Source: Psychrobacillus faecigallinarum
GTDB taxonomy: Bacteria; Bacillota; Bacilli; Bacillales_A; Planococcaceae
Assembly: GCF_014836595.1 (NCBI RefSeq)
Contig: NZ_JACSQO010000003.1
Location: 282,905 to 346,904 of the forward strand
Direction: 5' to 3'
Length of the DNA: 64,000 nt
This document shows, piece after piece, positions 26,119-34,490 of the stretch. Both the position numbers and the translations under genes were made by a program. Numbering within the stretch: the stretch's first letter is position 1; every line of letters starts with the position of its first letter. The notes beneath the pieces were generated by a model. It did not search any database and had not been told where the DNA came from. It saw only the letters and a program-made list of their open reading frames with translations.

Positions 26119-27030
26119 TTAACACTTCGTTATTTGTTCCTTCACTATTTCCGCCAATGCAATAACCGTATCAAATGAATCTCCGGGAAATTCAGAACGG
26201 ACAAACTCTACCTTTAACTCTTCGCTAACAAGTTGTGTATCTCTTCCTATTTCAAAATAGGATTCCATGTCAGTTACTATGGATAAAAGCTCGCATGTTA
26301 CAAATCCTCGAGAGCCCGCTGCTGCTAACGACCTGATAGTATCCTTGACATCTGGACCAAGCCATCCTACCTTACTGCTAGCACTGCGATAAGACATCAT
26401 CCAGTTAGATACCCCAGCTTCTCTTGCAACAGCCTGAGCCATTGCTTGAAATTGTTCAATATAATCATCGTTTCCTTCTGGGTAGAGAGGTTGGCTATGG
26501 ACGGTAAATAATACAAATGCATCATCCTGTACATGTGCCGGAAGCCACTTGTAGGCGCGCCTCACTCGATCGGCGTAAACAGAAATAATAGCTGGGTGAG
26601 TATTCCATTTTTTGATATGAATAAGCTTTTTATTTTCTCCTGATCGATTTAGGAAATCCTCTACTTCTTTTTGATACACACCAGCTCCACTTAGAGAAAA
26701 TATAGGGTTTACTGAGAAAGTAACAACGGTATCTACCCCATCTTCTATCATTCTCTTAAGCGTCTCATCTAAATAAGGAAACGTATGCTTGTAGGCATTA
26801 TATACTTTTATGTCTTTAGAATAGTTAGACAATAATTTCTCCAACCCTTGAGCAATGCGTTCGGAATGTGCACCCAATGGATCATTGGATCCGAACTCTC
26901 GATATCTTTTAACAAAGTCCCCTATCATCTTTATGGTTACCTCTTTCCCTTGAATAAGGTGGGCAAAAAAATCAGGTAAATCATCTTTTGATTTTGGAGC
27001 TCCATACGCATAAAAAATAATTCCAATCAT
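26119..27030 (-). CDS. divergent ferrochelatase-family protein
   Basis: A 303-residue ferrochelatase (HemH/CpfC fold), the enzyme that puts iron into coproporphyrin III or protoporphyrin. The catalytic His lies in FTVHSQPLYPEG and the paired Glu in IVTDMESYFE; WLGPDVKDTIRSL matches the conserved GPDV segment. Several usual motifs differ: HSLP is HSQP and the PIGFVSDHLE region reads ELLSIVTDME. It stands alone, not in a hemEHY operon, so it may be a second copy or a sirohydrochlorin/other metal chelatase. The family is secure, the exact metal and tetrapyrrole are not. Confidence 0.8.
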   Translation of the reverse strand: MIGIIFYAYGAPKSKDDLPDFFAHLIQGKEVTIKMIGDFVKRYREFGSNDPLGAHSERIAQGLEKLLSNYSKDIKVYNAYKHTFPYLDETLKRMIEDGVDTVVTFSVNPIFSLSGAGVYQKEVEDFLNRSGENKKLIHIKKWNTHPAIISVYADRVRRAYKWLPAHVQDDAFVLFTVHSQPLYPEGNDDYIEQFQAMAQAVAREAGVSNWMMSYRSASSKVGWLGPDVKDTIRSLAAAGSRGFVTCELLSIVTDMESYFEIGRDTQLVSEELKVEFVRSEFPGDSFDTVIALAEIVKEQITKC

Positions 27031-27150
27031 TGTTCTTTTTACTCCCTTCTAGTCTAGTAGACATTATAAGAAAAATAAAAGAGCATCATAGCTTTTATCA
27101 TTTGAACTCCAATATGATGAAATCTAGACAAAAGCATCTACTTTATTTCA

Positions 27151-27178
27151 AAAGGCCAGTCGTTTGACTGACCTTAAT
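27151..27178 (-). terminator. terminator of the vWA gene
   Basis: AAGGCCAGTC / GACTGACCTT, a 10-bp stem with one mismatch and a GTTT loop, with a short T-run on the minus strand. Confidence 0.65.
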
Positions 27179-27188
27179 ATATATATGT

Positions 27189-27845
27189 TTATTTTCTTTG
27201 TTGCTTGCGGCTAGTAAAATCTCTCTCTATTCCCTGCTTCCATGAACGATCTATGTTGGTACCTTTTCGATAGGAGGATACTACGTTACTAACAGATTCG
27301 TAGTTCAAGCGAGTTCCTTCTTTGTCTGCATGGTATTTTACTGCAAACTCCTCTGCAATCCCAAAATTAGCCGCAGTAGCAATTGCATCAATATTGGCGC
27401 CGAGAAATATGAATTCCCACCCATACTTTTCTTTCTGATGTGAAATCATTGCTCTAATTTTTTCATATGTGTACTCACAGCTAGAGTTTTCCATCCCATC
27501 AGTCGTAATAACAAATAATACCCTATCTGCACGTTCCTCGTGGCTAGTTCTTTTTTGTATATTCCCGATTTTCTGTATGGATGATCCTATTGCATCGAGT
27601 AAAGCTGTCATCCCCCCTACCTGATAATCTTGCTCCGTGATTGACGAAACGCCCTTAACATTTATCCGATCATGCAATAGGTCATAGTTATCGTTAAACA
27701 ATACGGTTGTAACGATTGCATCTCCTTCTTCCTTCTTTTGGTTCGCAAGCATGGCATTGAACCCTCCAATAGTATCTGTCTCCAGCCCTGCCATTGAACC
27801 ACTTTTGTCTAATATAAAAACTAGTTCTGTTAAATTATTTTTCAT
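27189..27845 (-). CDS. vWA-domain protein
   Basis: A 218-residue single von Willebrand A domain. The MIDAS metal site DKSGSMAG is at residues 12-19, with the partner Thr in GGMTALLDAIG and Asp in VITTDGMENS. No signal or membrane segment. Similar small cytoplasmic vWA proteins occur beside AAA-type or Ter-type genes, but none is adjacent here. The start at 27845 follows GGAGG; an upstream ATG at 27890 lacks a ribosome site. Confidence 0.87.
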   Translation of the reverse strand: MKNNLTELVFILDKSGSMAGLETDTIGGFNAMLANQKKEEGDAIVTTVLFNDNYDLLHDRINVKGVSSITEQDYQVGGMTALLDAIGSSIQKIGNIQKRTSHEERADRVLFVITTDGMENSSCEYTYEKIRAMISHQKEKYGWEFIFLGANIDAIATAANFGIAEEFAVKYHADKEGTRLNYESVSNVVSSYRKGTNIDRSWKQGIERDFTSRKQQRK

Positions 27846-28047
27846 TATATTTCCTCCATTTGTTTTTTGTTTACAAATGTAGAATATCAATTACTACTAT
27901 ATAAAAGGTCGCTTTCGAAGGGACATTCATATTTCTCCCCACAAATTGGCAATCATTTTTTTCGAGCAAAAACATTGTCATAATTACTGTTCCAATGTAA
28001 TATAATCCTATCAGTTTAGTATGAATTAAAAAGAAGGCGGGATAAGC

Positions 28048-29112
28048 GTGATACAAATGCTCATTACAGGCTTATTTTGTGGAGCCCTATTGGGATTCGT
28101 CATGCAACGTGGTAGATTTTGCTTGACTGGCGGTTTCCGTGACATGTACTTAACAAAAGACAATCGCATGTTTTATGCGTTATTAATAGCAATTGCCGTT
28201 CAAAGTGTAGGTGTCTATACATTAATAGAGTTAGGCGTTTTTGAATTTAATGCTGGGACTCTACCATTATTAGCAATTATAGTAGGTTCATTTATTTTTG
28301 GTATCGGTATTGTGTTAGCAGGAGGATGTGCGACAGGTACTTGGTATCGTGCTGGAGAAGGCTTAATCGGAAGCTGGATTGCTTTAGCAGGATATATGCT
28401 AATGGCTACAATCATGAAAACTGGGGTATTGGTACCTTTAAACGATAAAATAAGCTCTCCTCAGCTATCAACTAACTCAATTCCCGAAACACTTGGAATC
28501 AATGTATGGATTTTAATAGGAATATTAGTTGCTATTGTAGGATGGATTGTTTATAAAGAAGTAACGAAACCAAAAGTCTTCATTCCATCATTGAAAGCTA
28601 AAAGAACTGGGTTAGCACATATTTTATTTGAAAAACGCTGGCATCCATTTGTAACAGCAGTTTTAGTTGGGGCTATTGCAGTTTTAGCATGGCCATTAAG
28701 TGTGGCAACAGGACGTATAGGTGGGCTAGGGATTACTACTCCTTCCGCTAACATCCTCCAGTATTTAACTACCGGTGACACTGCGTTTATCAATTGGGGC
28801 GTATTTTTAGTGCTTGGTATTTTCATCGGCTCATTTATCGCAGCAAAAGCCAGCCGCGAGTTCCGCTTCAGAATGCCCGATGTTAAAACGGGTATTAATA
28901 GTTTTGTGGGTGGTAATTTAATGGGCTTCGGCGCTAGCTTAGCTGGTGGATGCTCTATAGGTAATGGTTTAGTTATGACTGCCATGATGACTTGGCAAGG
29001 TTGGATTGCTTTAGTATTTATGATTCTCGGAACATGGACTGCGGTATACTTCGTATTTGTCCGTGGACGCCAAAAAAACAAAGCAATGAAAGCAAGTGTA
29101 AAAACAGCTTAA
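28048..29112 (+). CDS. YeeE/YedE-family thiosulfate/sulfur transporter
   Basis: A 354-residue membrane protein of the TsuA/YeeE type with about nine to ten helices. The three conserved Cys-containing signatures are visible: GRFCLTGGFRD near residue 27, GGCATGTWYRAGEG near residue 92 and GGCSIGNGLV near residue 300. In characterised members these Cys pass thiosulfate through the membrane. It starts with GTG after AAGGCGGG. The TusA-type gene 70 bases downstream is the usual partner, as in the TsuAB arrangement. No CstR-like operator was seen upstream. Confidence 0.9.
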   Translation: MIQMLITGLFCGALLGFVMQRGRFCLTGGFRDMYLTKDNRMFYALLIAIAVQSVGVYTLIELGVFEFNAGTLPLLAIIVGSFIFGIGIVLAGGCATGTWYRAGEGLIGSWIALAGYMLMATIMKTGVLVPLNDKISSPQLSTNSIPETLGINVWILIGILVAIVGWIVYKEVTKPKVFIPSLKAKRTGLAHILFEKRWHPFVTAVLVGAIAVLAWPLSVATGRIGGLGITTPSANILQYLTTGDTAFINWGVFLVLGIFIGSFIAAKASREFRFRMPDVKTGINSFVGGNLMGFGASLAGGCSIGNGLVMTAMMTWQGWIALVFMILGTWTAVYFVFVRGRQKNKAMKASVKTA

Positions 29113-29182
29113 TAAGTGCGAGAGACTGCTCCTCAACCACCAATTTTAAAAATTACTTATCATAAAAAAGGAGAGATTTTAT

Positions 29183-29407
29183 ATGAAACAAGTATTAGAA
29201 GTTATGGGAATGGTTTGTCCTTTCCCTTTAGTAGAAGCAAAAGAAGCTATCGCTGAATTAAACTCAGGTGACGAGCTTGTAATTGAGTTCGATTGTACAC
29301 AGGCTACTGAAAGCATCCCTCGTTGGGCAGCAGAAGAAGGACACAACATCACTAACTACGAACAGCTAAGTGATGCAGCTTGGACAATTACAGTTAAAAA
29401 GAAATAA
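29183..29407 (+). CDS. TusA-family sulfurtransferase (TsuB type)
   Basis: A 74-residue sulfur-carrier protein. The persulfide Cys is in MGMVCPFPLVEAK, the CPxP motif of TusA. The second conserved feature is the C-terminal strand. Paired with YeeE-type transporters, such proteins take up or relay sulfur from thiosulfate on the inner face. GGAGAGA ribosome site. A terminator closes the two-gene unit. Confidence 0.93.
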   Translation: MKQVLEVMGMVCPFPLVEAKEAIAELNSGDELVIEFDCTQATESIPRWAAEEGHNITNYEQLSDAAWTITVKKK

Positions 29408-29415
29408 TATATTAG

Positions 29416-29448
29416 GGGATCCAGACACTAGTCAGGATCCCTTTTTTT
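29416..29448 (+). terminator. terminator of the YeeE-TusA unit
   Basis: GGGATCC / GGATCCC with a 12-base loop followed by seven T. Confidence 0.87.
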
Positions 29449-29451
29449 CTT

Positions 29452-30426
29452 TTATGCTCCTAATATTACTTGGTCAAAACTAAACAGGGCCTCATTAATC
29501 TCGAATATATTATAGTTTTCTTGTTGGATAAAATACTCAATAATAACATCAAATTTATGACTTCTAGATAGCGTATAGCCTGCTTTTCCTAGTAGTTCAT
29601 TTGTTTCTTTTAGATCTAATTGTAGAGCAATAGCAAAGGCAACTACAGTTTTCTTTAATGGGGTATAATCTTTGTTATTTCTGATTTTAGAAAACAGACG
29701 ACGATCAATATTCGCTCTTTTGTATACTGCCACATCACTCATACCCTTCGCGTCTATGTAGCAAAGAAGCGTCTCGGAGAAGGACTTATCCATATGCTCT
29801 ACCATTTCCTCTAGAGTCTGATTGGATTGCACCTCCATTAAATCTTCTTGTAGATACCTTTCCCTTCTATTCCTCCCGAAGCTTAAATCCATCTCGTCTA
29901 CATAATGCTCATCGATAAATTCTTCGATAGACCTAAACAGTTTCTCACTTAATTTAAACGCTTTTTTATCAAACACAACGATATAAACAAGCATTTCATG
30001 TTTCATTAAGAAGGAACTTATCGTAGAAATTGCAACTTGTAGTGCCTGCTCCTTTGGATAACCGTATATACCGGAAGAAATTAAAGGGAAAGCAATAGAT
30101 TCACATCCATATGATGAAGCTAAATCCAATGAGTTTTTGTAGCATGCCTTTAGTAGCTCCTCTTCTTTATTTGAACCACCTTCCCATACTGGTCCTACTG
30201 TATGAATAATATATTTAGCTTTTAATTGAAAGGCTTCGGTCATTACAGCTTCGCCTGTTGGACAACTCCCTAGATTATTACAAGCCTCTTGTAGCTTCGT
30301 CGATCCAGCCTCCTGAAAAATCGCTCCGCAGACACCACCACCCATTTGTAGCTCCCGATTTGCTGCGTTAACAATAGCATCTACATGCATTTTCGTAATA
30401 TCGTTTCGAACGATTTCTAATGGCAT
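29452..30426 (-). CDS. macro domain fused to a C-terminal HTH-like domain
   Basis: A 324-residue two-part protein. Residues 1-165 form a macro domain (ADP-ribose-binding or hydrolysing): the NAANRELQMGGGVCGAIFQEAG loop, FPLISSGIYGYPKEQA and IIHTVGPVW are typical of the O-acetyl-ADP-ribose deacetylase class. Residues about 205-324 resemble a cryptic HTH/XRE-type region (MSDVAVYKRANIDRRLFSKIRNN, LKKTVVAFAIALQLDLKETNELLGKAGY). No toxin or sirtuin gene is next to it. It probably removes ADP-ribose marks or senses ADP-ribose; that the second half binds DNA is inference. Confidence 0.85.
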   Translation of the reverse strand: MPLEIVRNDITKMHVDAIVNAANRELQMGGGVCGAIFQEAGSTKLQEACNNLGSCPTGEAVMTEAFQLKAKYIIHTVGPVWEGGSNKEEELLKACYKNSLDLASSYGCESIAFPLISSGIYGYPKEQALQVAISTISSFLMKHEMLVYIVVFDKKAFKLSEKLFRSIEEFIDEHYVDEMDLSFGRNRRERYLQEDLMEVQSNQTLEEMVEHMDKSFSETLLCYIDAKGMSDVAVYKRANIDRRLFSKIRNNKDYTPLKKTVVAFAIALQLDLKETNELLGKAGYTLSRSHKFDVIIEYFIQQENYNIFEINEALFSFDQVILGA

Positions 30427-30523
30427 ACTCTCTATCCCCTTTCCCTCACGGTCATTTTCTATTAAGTTAAATGATAGACAAAACAGAACAAGTTGAAAAG
30501 TATGACATATTTTTTTATTTTAT

Positions 30524-30550
30524 TGCAACTTTTTAAATACTCCATACGAG
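30524..30550 (+). promoter_or_regulatory. ECF-type autoregulatory promoter
   Basis: TGCAAC (30524-30529), a 17-base spacer and CGAG (30547-30550) fit the AAC...CG pattern of extracytoplasmic-function sigma promoters, 23 bases before the sigma gene. Confidence 0.6.
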
Positions 30551-30573
30551 GATAAAGTGAAAGGTGGGAAGAA

Positions 30574-31062
30574 ATGGACATTGAAATGCTTTATTCACAG
30601 TATGTGAACGATATTTATCGTTACATCTATTCTCTGTGCAAAAATAAAGCTATCGCAGAGGACTTAATGCAGGACACGTTTTATAAAGCCCACATCGCTT
30701 TACTTTCCAATGAAATTAGAGATATCAAGCCGTGGTTATTTAAAGTGGCCTACTATACATTTATAGATTACATACGGAAGGAAAACCACACACAGCCTTC
30801 TAACAATATTGAAACCCAAACTATAGTTACCCCCGAGACAGTTGTATTGGAGGAAGAATCATACCGAGCGCTCTTAAAGTTATTGGATCAGTTATCTCCA
30901 TATGAAAAGCAGGCAATAATGCTTTGTGACGTACATGAATGCACTTATGAGCAGGCAGCTAATATATTAGACTTGAAATTAAATACAGTGAAGAGCCATT
31001 TACTTCGTGGGAGAAAGAAAATGAGGTTGTTACTGACAAAGGAGGAAACGAAAAATGGATGA
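30574..31062 (+). CDS. ECF sigma factor, SigM-like
   Basis: A 162-residue sigma-70-family factor of ECF type: region 2 (LYSQYVNDIYRYIYSLC through the DTFYKAHIAL and KPWLFKVAYYTFIDYIRK segments), short linker, and region 4 HTH (LSPYEKQAIML, TYEQAANILDLKLNTVKSHLLRGRKKM). It resembles Bacillus SigM in length and neighbourhood. It overlaps the anti-sigma gene by eight bases, and an ECF-like promoter precedes it, so it probably drives its own operon in response to envelope stress. Confidence 0.9.
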   Translation: MDIEMLYSQYVNDIYRYIYSLCKNKAIAEDLMQDTFYKAHIALLSNEIRDIKPWLFKVAYYTFIDYIRKENHTQPSNNIETQTIVTPETVVLEEESYRALLKLLDQLSPYEKQAIMLCDVHECTYEQAANILDLKLNTVKSHLLRGRKKMRLLLTKEETKNG

Positions 31063-32044
31063 ATATGAGAAATTACTTGCGAACTCCAAAAGAGATTGGG
31101 AGAATGCAACTGATACAAATAAATTACAAAAATCTATGAGAAGAAGTATTTCTTCATCTAGGTGGAAATTGATTCTTGCAACCCTTACGACTGGATTACT
31201 CATTGTGCCAATCAGTTATCTTTTAACCTTTATCTACTATGCATTTGGTACAAGCTCTACAACACTAATGGATGTTGCGAGCAACACATTATACGTGACG
31301 GAACCCAACACTTCACTAGAGGAAATGGAATTTGACATGGAATTTACCCCCTTTTCTATGAAGCTAGGATTCGACCAGTATAAACGTATCGGAGAAGAGG
31401 ATTATATAGCGAACACTTACAACTTACAATTTACGCTAGGTAGCCTTTCTAAAAAAGAAGTGGATACATCTCTTGAGAGAGTAGGTGCTAAACATCCTAC
31501 AGAAACAAATCCTTGGCTGACCCACCCAGATAATCGCAATGAAATTGATAATTCTCGTGAATGGAAGGTTCTCGAAGGCTTACCTGATGAAACAGTAGCA
31601 GAGGCCTACATTTCGTTAAACGATGTAGTAGATGTAGAAGAAATAGAAAAACTAATGCCTAATGTAGATATCGTGTGGGCAGCTATTGATACTGGTGTAG
31701 AAGACAAAAATTTAAGTAAGGATGGAGATGTTGTTTCTCCAATTGGTTATCCTATACAGCTTGATCAAACTTATTGGTCACCTTTTAGAGATGTGGCTTC
31801 CAATGAAGAAGCTTTTATCGATATTCTCCAGTTTATCGTTAAGCATGAAGAGTTAGCGACAGAAGTGTCTAGCGCTAAGAATTTAGCTCTATCTGAACGC
31901 ATTGAATTTATAGAAAAAAATGGTGTGAAGACATACGCAGTAGTAGTGACAGGTCCAAAACAAGACCTGCTTGGATTAAAGGATCTAAGCGTTATACGGA
32001 CATTAAAAATTGGTGAGGTGAAATTATGGAATTGGTCACATTAA
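31055..32044 (+). CDS. membrane anti-sigma factor, YhdL-like
   Basis: A 329-residue protein with a cytoplasmic N-terminus (about 1-40, the sigma-binding segment), one transmembrane helix (about 42-67) and a large extracellular domain of Sigma_reg_C type. This is the architecture of YhdL, the SigM inhibitor. Translation is coupled to the sigma gene (8-base overlap) and to the next small membrane gene (19-base overlap). Envelope stress would release the sigma factor. The ligand or stress is not evident. Confidence 0.87.
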   Translation: MDEYEKLLANSKRDWENATDTNKLQKSMRRSISSSRWKLILATLTTGLLIVPISYLLTFIYYAFGTSSTTLMDVASNTLYVTEPNTSLEEMEFDMEFTPFSMKLGFDQYKRIGEEDYIANTYNLQFTLGSLSKKEVDTSLERVGAKHPTETNPWLTHPDNRNEIDNSREWKVLEGLPDETVAEAYISLNDVVDVEEIEKLMPNVDIVWAAIDTGVEDKNLSKDGDVVSPIGYPIQLDQTYWSPFRDVASNEEAFIDILQFIVKHEELATEVSSAKNLALSERIEFIEKNGVKTYAVVVTGPKQDLLGLKDLSVIRTLKIGEVKLWNWSH

Positions 32045-32325
32045 AACGTTTCGATCGAATATTAAACATTGCAGGCTGGATTGGAATTTTAAGTGGATTG
32101 GCTGCTCTATTTTTTCTAAACATCGGGATTTTAACAAACTTTGCTATTGATATAAATAGCCTTTACTCAATTGCAGTTGGACTTACGATTATTTTAAGCG
32201 TTTTGGCTCTATTTTCAAGAACTAGCCGATCACTAGGTGTATGGGGTATTGGTTTGGGAGTATTTCTCATGCTATTTCAAACAGTTATTTTCTTTTTAGG
32301 CTGGATGGTTATCCCGTTTCCGTAA
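32026..32325 (+). CDS. small membrane protein, YhdK-like
   Basis: A 99-residue protein with three hydrophobic helices (about 12-35, 42-60 and 72-95). Position, size and topology match YhdK, which helps YhdL hold SigM inactive. The start lies inside the anti-sigma gene, so expression is tightly coupled. Sequence similarity is hard to judge for such a small membrane protein, so the assignment rests on context. Confidence 0.8.
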   Translation: MELVTLKRFDRILNIAGWIGILSGLAALFFLNIGILTNFAIDINSLYSIAVGLTIILSVLALFSRTSRSLGVWGIGLGVFLMLFQTVIFFLGWMVIPFP

Positions 32326-32361
32326 GAAATGCTAAACTAGTTTCATGAGGAGGGATTTAAT

Positions 32362-32745
32362 ATGCAGAAGCTACAATGGGAAAAGTCCTGGGACAAAGCA
32401 GTAGCTACCCAGGATCGAGAACAAATTGAACTCATTTTTCTGAAAACGAAAGACCTGATGATCGAGGATATTCTTTTCACTCCTATTCGAGAAGCAATCA
32501 ATCATAAAAAAGAGTTTCTTGTAACTGTCCTGGTACATAATTTTACCGATCAGGAGCTCATCTTTGACCAGACTCGGTTAGTCTATGCCATTGGCAACGA
32601 GATAATGGCAAGACACCTATTCACAATACCGATGCTTATAATCCCTCCTAAAGCTAGTATGCCTTGGACATTTATATTTCCAGAAGGAAGTTATATCGCT
32701 GCAAGCTTTTTAGAAAATGGAAGATTACAAATACATTCTATTTAA
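32362..32745 (+). CDS. SLAP-domain protein
   Basis: A 127-residue protein matching the SLAP domain (S-layer assembly-associated): an N-terminal helix, then TPIREAINHKKEFLVTVLVHN, the central strand pairs and the ending PPKASMPWTFIFPEG. No signal peptide or secA2 gene is nearby. SLAP proteins occur with accessory Sec S-layer export in Bacillus, but single-domain cytosolic copies have no defined role. It follows the sigma operon by 36 bases and may be part of its transcript. Confidence 0.8.
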   Translation: MQKLQWEKSWDKAVATQDREQIELIFLKTKDLMIEDILFTPIREAINHKKEFLVTVLVHNFTDQELIFDQTRLVYAIGNEIMARHLFTIPMLIIPPKASMPWTFIFPEGSYIAASFLENGRLQIHSI

Positions 32746-32783
32746 AAAGGATGATTGTGACTTAAATCACGACCATCCTTTTC
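32744..32783. terminator. bidirectional terminator
   Basis: AAAAGGATG...GTGA / TCAC...CATCCTTTT, an interrupted stem between convergent genes, with A and T tracts. Confidence 0.75.
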
Positions 32784-33267
32784 AATTATCTTCGTGAGTA
32801 GTTATTTCATACTCAAAATGGCTAACATTATCAAATCCTTTAACACGATATAAGAATCTTCCCATATGATCCTTGCCAGTTATATCTAAAATAACCACAA
32901 TTTTTCTAGGATTGTACGAGGCTAGATAAGCGAGACTTACCTGTTCTTCTCTCATTTGGTTGTTGAGATACTTTAAATATAAGCTACGATCATTACCAAC
33001 CTTATTTATAGCAGGAATATAAAGACTTCTACTCTCCTTAGGTTCCAAACTTCTGATACTACCTAAATCCTGGAAGAGTGGGTTAATAATAAAACTTAAA
33101 TTGGTTAGTTCTTCATCACTTGAATTAGTCACCTCAATTGTCACGCCATCTTCGTAATGATAATATTCCCCCTGAAATAACCGTTCATTTAAATAGAGAG
33201 CTCCCCATACAAAGAGCACAAACGATATGAGAGCTACTAAAAGGATGTAAATTTTTTTCTTCAACAA
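32782..33267 (-). CDS. membrane-anchored hypothetical protein
   Basis: A 161-residue protein with a basic start and one hydrophobic helix (about residues 5-25), followed by an extracellular part predicted as beta-rich (DGVTIEVTNSSDEELTNLSFIINP, like an immunoglobulin-type or FixG-like fold). I do not recognise the family. It starts at TTG after GGAGGG (two adjacent TTG codons). Monocistronic and convergent with the SLAP gene. Confidence 0.72.
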   Translation of the reverse strand: MLKKKIYILLVALISFVLFVWGALYLNERLFQGEYYHYEDGVTIEVTNSSDEELTNLSFIINPLFQDLGSIRSLEPKESRSLYIPAINKVGNDRSLYLKYLNNQMREEQVSLAYLASYNPRKIVVILDITGKDHMGRFLYRVKGFDNVSHFEYEITTHEDN

Positions 33268-33304
33268 GACCCTCCACTCTAGTTACATATCTTATATTTT
33301 TCTT

Positions 33305-33454
33305 TTAAGACAATTTTTTATAAGCTCGTCTCGTTGCATATTCTGAGCAGCCATAACAAAGTTTCAGCTTCTTTCCCTCTGGACTTTTAAACAAACGGTA
33401 AGGGCCTGCTTTTCTATGACAAATGGAGCATTTTGTAGAAAATATTTTAAACAT
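33305..33454 (-). CDS. 49-residue zinc-finger-like protein
   Basis: A short frame with a perfect AGGAGG and six-base spacing before ATG. Two CxxC pairs, CSIC at residues 9-12 and CYGC at 33-36, are placed like a treble-clef or ribbon zinc site, with a very basic remainder (KSPEGKKLKL, ATRRAYKKL). It is likely a small nucleic-acid-associated or ribosome-linked protein; no specific family is recognised. It is too short for common gene thresholds but looks genuine by ribosome site and composition. Confidence 0.72.
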   Translation of the reverse strand: MFKIFSTKCSICHRKAGPYRLFKSPEGKKLKLCYGCSEYATRRAYKKLS

Positions 33455-33523
33455 TTTGTTCCTCCTAAAACTATATCTCTGTTAATCTCTTACTTTTACT
33501 TTTTCTACACCCTGTGTAATTTT

Positions 33524-34468
33524 TTAATGTTGTTTCTCCAAATAATCCAATAACCCCATAGCACCAACCTCGGTGTCAATTTGGATGATTTGATATACTT
33601 CATGGTCATCAGGAATCTCTTGCCCTCTTAAATGATCCTTTACTAATGCCTGAAGTCTTTTTGCCAGCTCCTCATGGTCTTTTTGTTCTCTTTTAACGTC
33701 CTTTGCCGTTTTCAAGAATAACGGAAGCCATTCAGAAACCTGCGCTAGTCCTGCTTCTACATCAGCAGTCATTCCAAAGTGACCATAGTAAATATAGCTT
33801 AGTTTCATATTTTGGAATCGCTCGATAGCTTTTTGCATCGCCTCTGGATTGAATTGATTTGGTGAAGTGGAAGGTAGCACTAGATCAACACCATCTTTAG
33901 CTAGCTGCTCGTAACGAACTCCAACCGTGTCTCCTGTAAACATGCCATTACTGACCGGATCATAAATGCCAAAATGATGATTGGCATGACCCGGAGTATC
34001 AAAGAAGGTCAGTGTACAATTTTCTCCAATCTGTAACGTTTCTCCTTCTGCCCTGGTTAACAGTCTTTCCTCTGGAATCGCAACAATAGGATCAAACAAG
34101 TCATCAAATTCTGAACCATATACTGCTCTTGCGCCTGCAATAAGTCGTTCAGGCTCAGCCAAATGTCTGGCACCCTTTGGATGCACAACTACTTTCGCAT
34201 TAGGACATTCCTGCAATAACAGGCCTGCTCCCCCAGCATGATCTAGATGAATATGTGTCACAATAATATATTTAACCTCATCTAAGGAGAATCCCAGTTC
34301 CTGTAAACCTTCCTTCAAATGCTTGACCGAGGGACTTGGTCCTGTTTCCACTATTGTTAATTTCTCTTCCTGAATGACATATGTACCTGTTCTTTCTGTT
34401 AATCCCATATCATAACCATCGATTAAATATATTCTGTCATTCAGCTTTAATGGATATTTGTTTTTCAT
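33524..34468 (-). CDS. MBL-fold metallo-hydrolase
   Basis: A 314-residue metallo-beta-lactamase-fold enzyme. The metal ligands THIHLDHAGG (near residue 71), His/Asp in the FFDTPGHANHHFG and FTGDTVG segments, and the last His in YYGHFGM are intact. A C-terminal helical tail (residues 240-314) is typical of the glyoxalase-II-like/YmaE group. Substrate unknown. First of three closely spaced genes in reverse order (HAD, YqjF-like, this gene). Confidence 0.88.
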   Translation of the reverse strand: MKNKYPLKLNDRIYLIDGYDMGLTERTGTYVIQEEKLTIVETGPSPSVKHLKEGLQELGFSLDEVKYIIVTHIHLDHAGGAGLLLQECPNAKVVVHPKGARHLAEPERLIAGARAVYGSEFDDLFDPIVAIPEERLLTRAEGETLQIGENCTLTFFDTPGHANHHFGIYDPVSNGMFTGDTVGVRYEQLAKDGVDLVLPSTSPNQFNPEAMQKAIERFQNMKLSYIYYGHFGMTADVEAGLAQVSEWLPLFLKTAKDVKREQKDHEELAKRLQALVKDHLRGQEIPDDHEVYQIIQIDTEVGAMGLLDYLEKQH

Positions 34469-34490
34469 CTTACTTCCTCCTTTTTCACTC

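Noticed and set aside
28551..29081. Long minus-strand frame opposite the YeeE gene
   Set aside because: Shadow of a membrane protein gene with strong family motifs on the plus strand.
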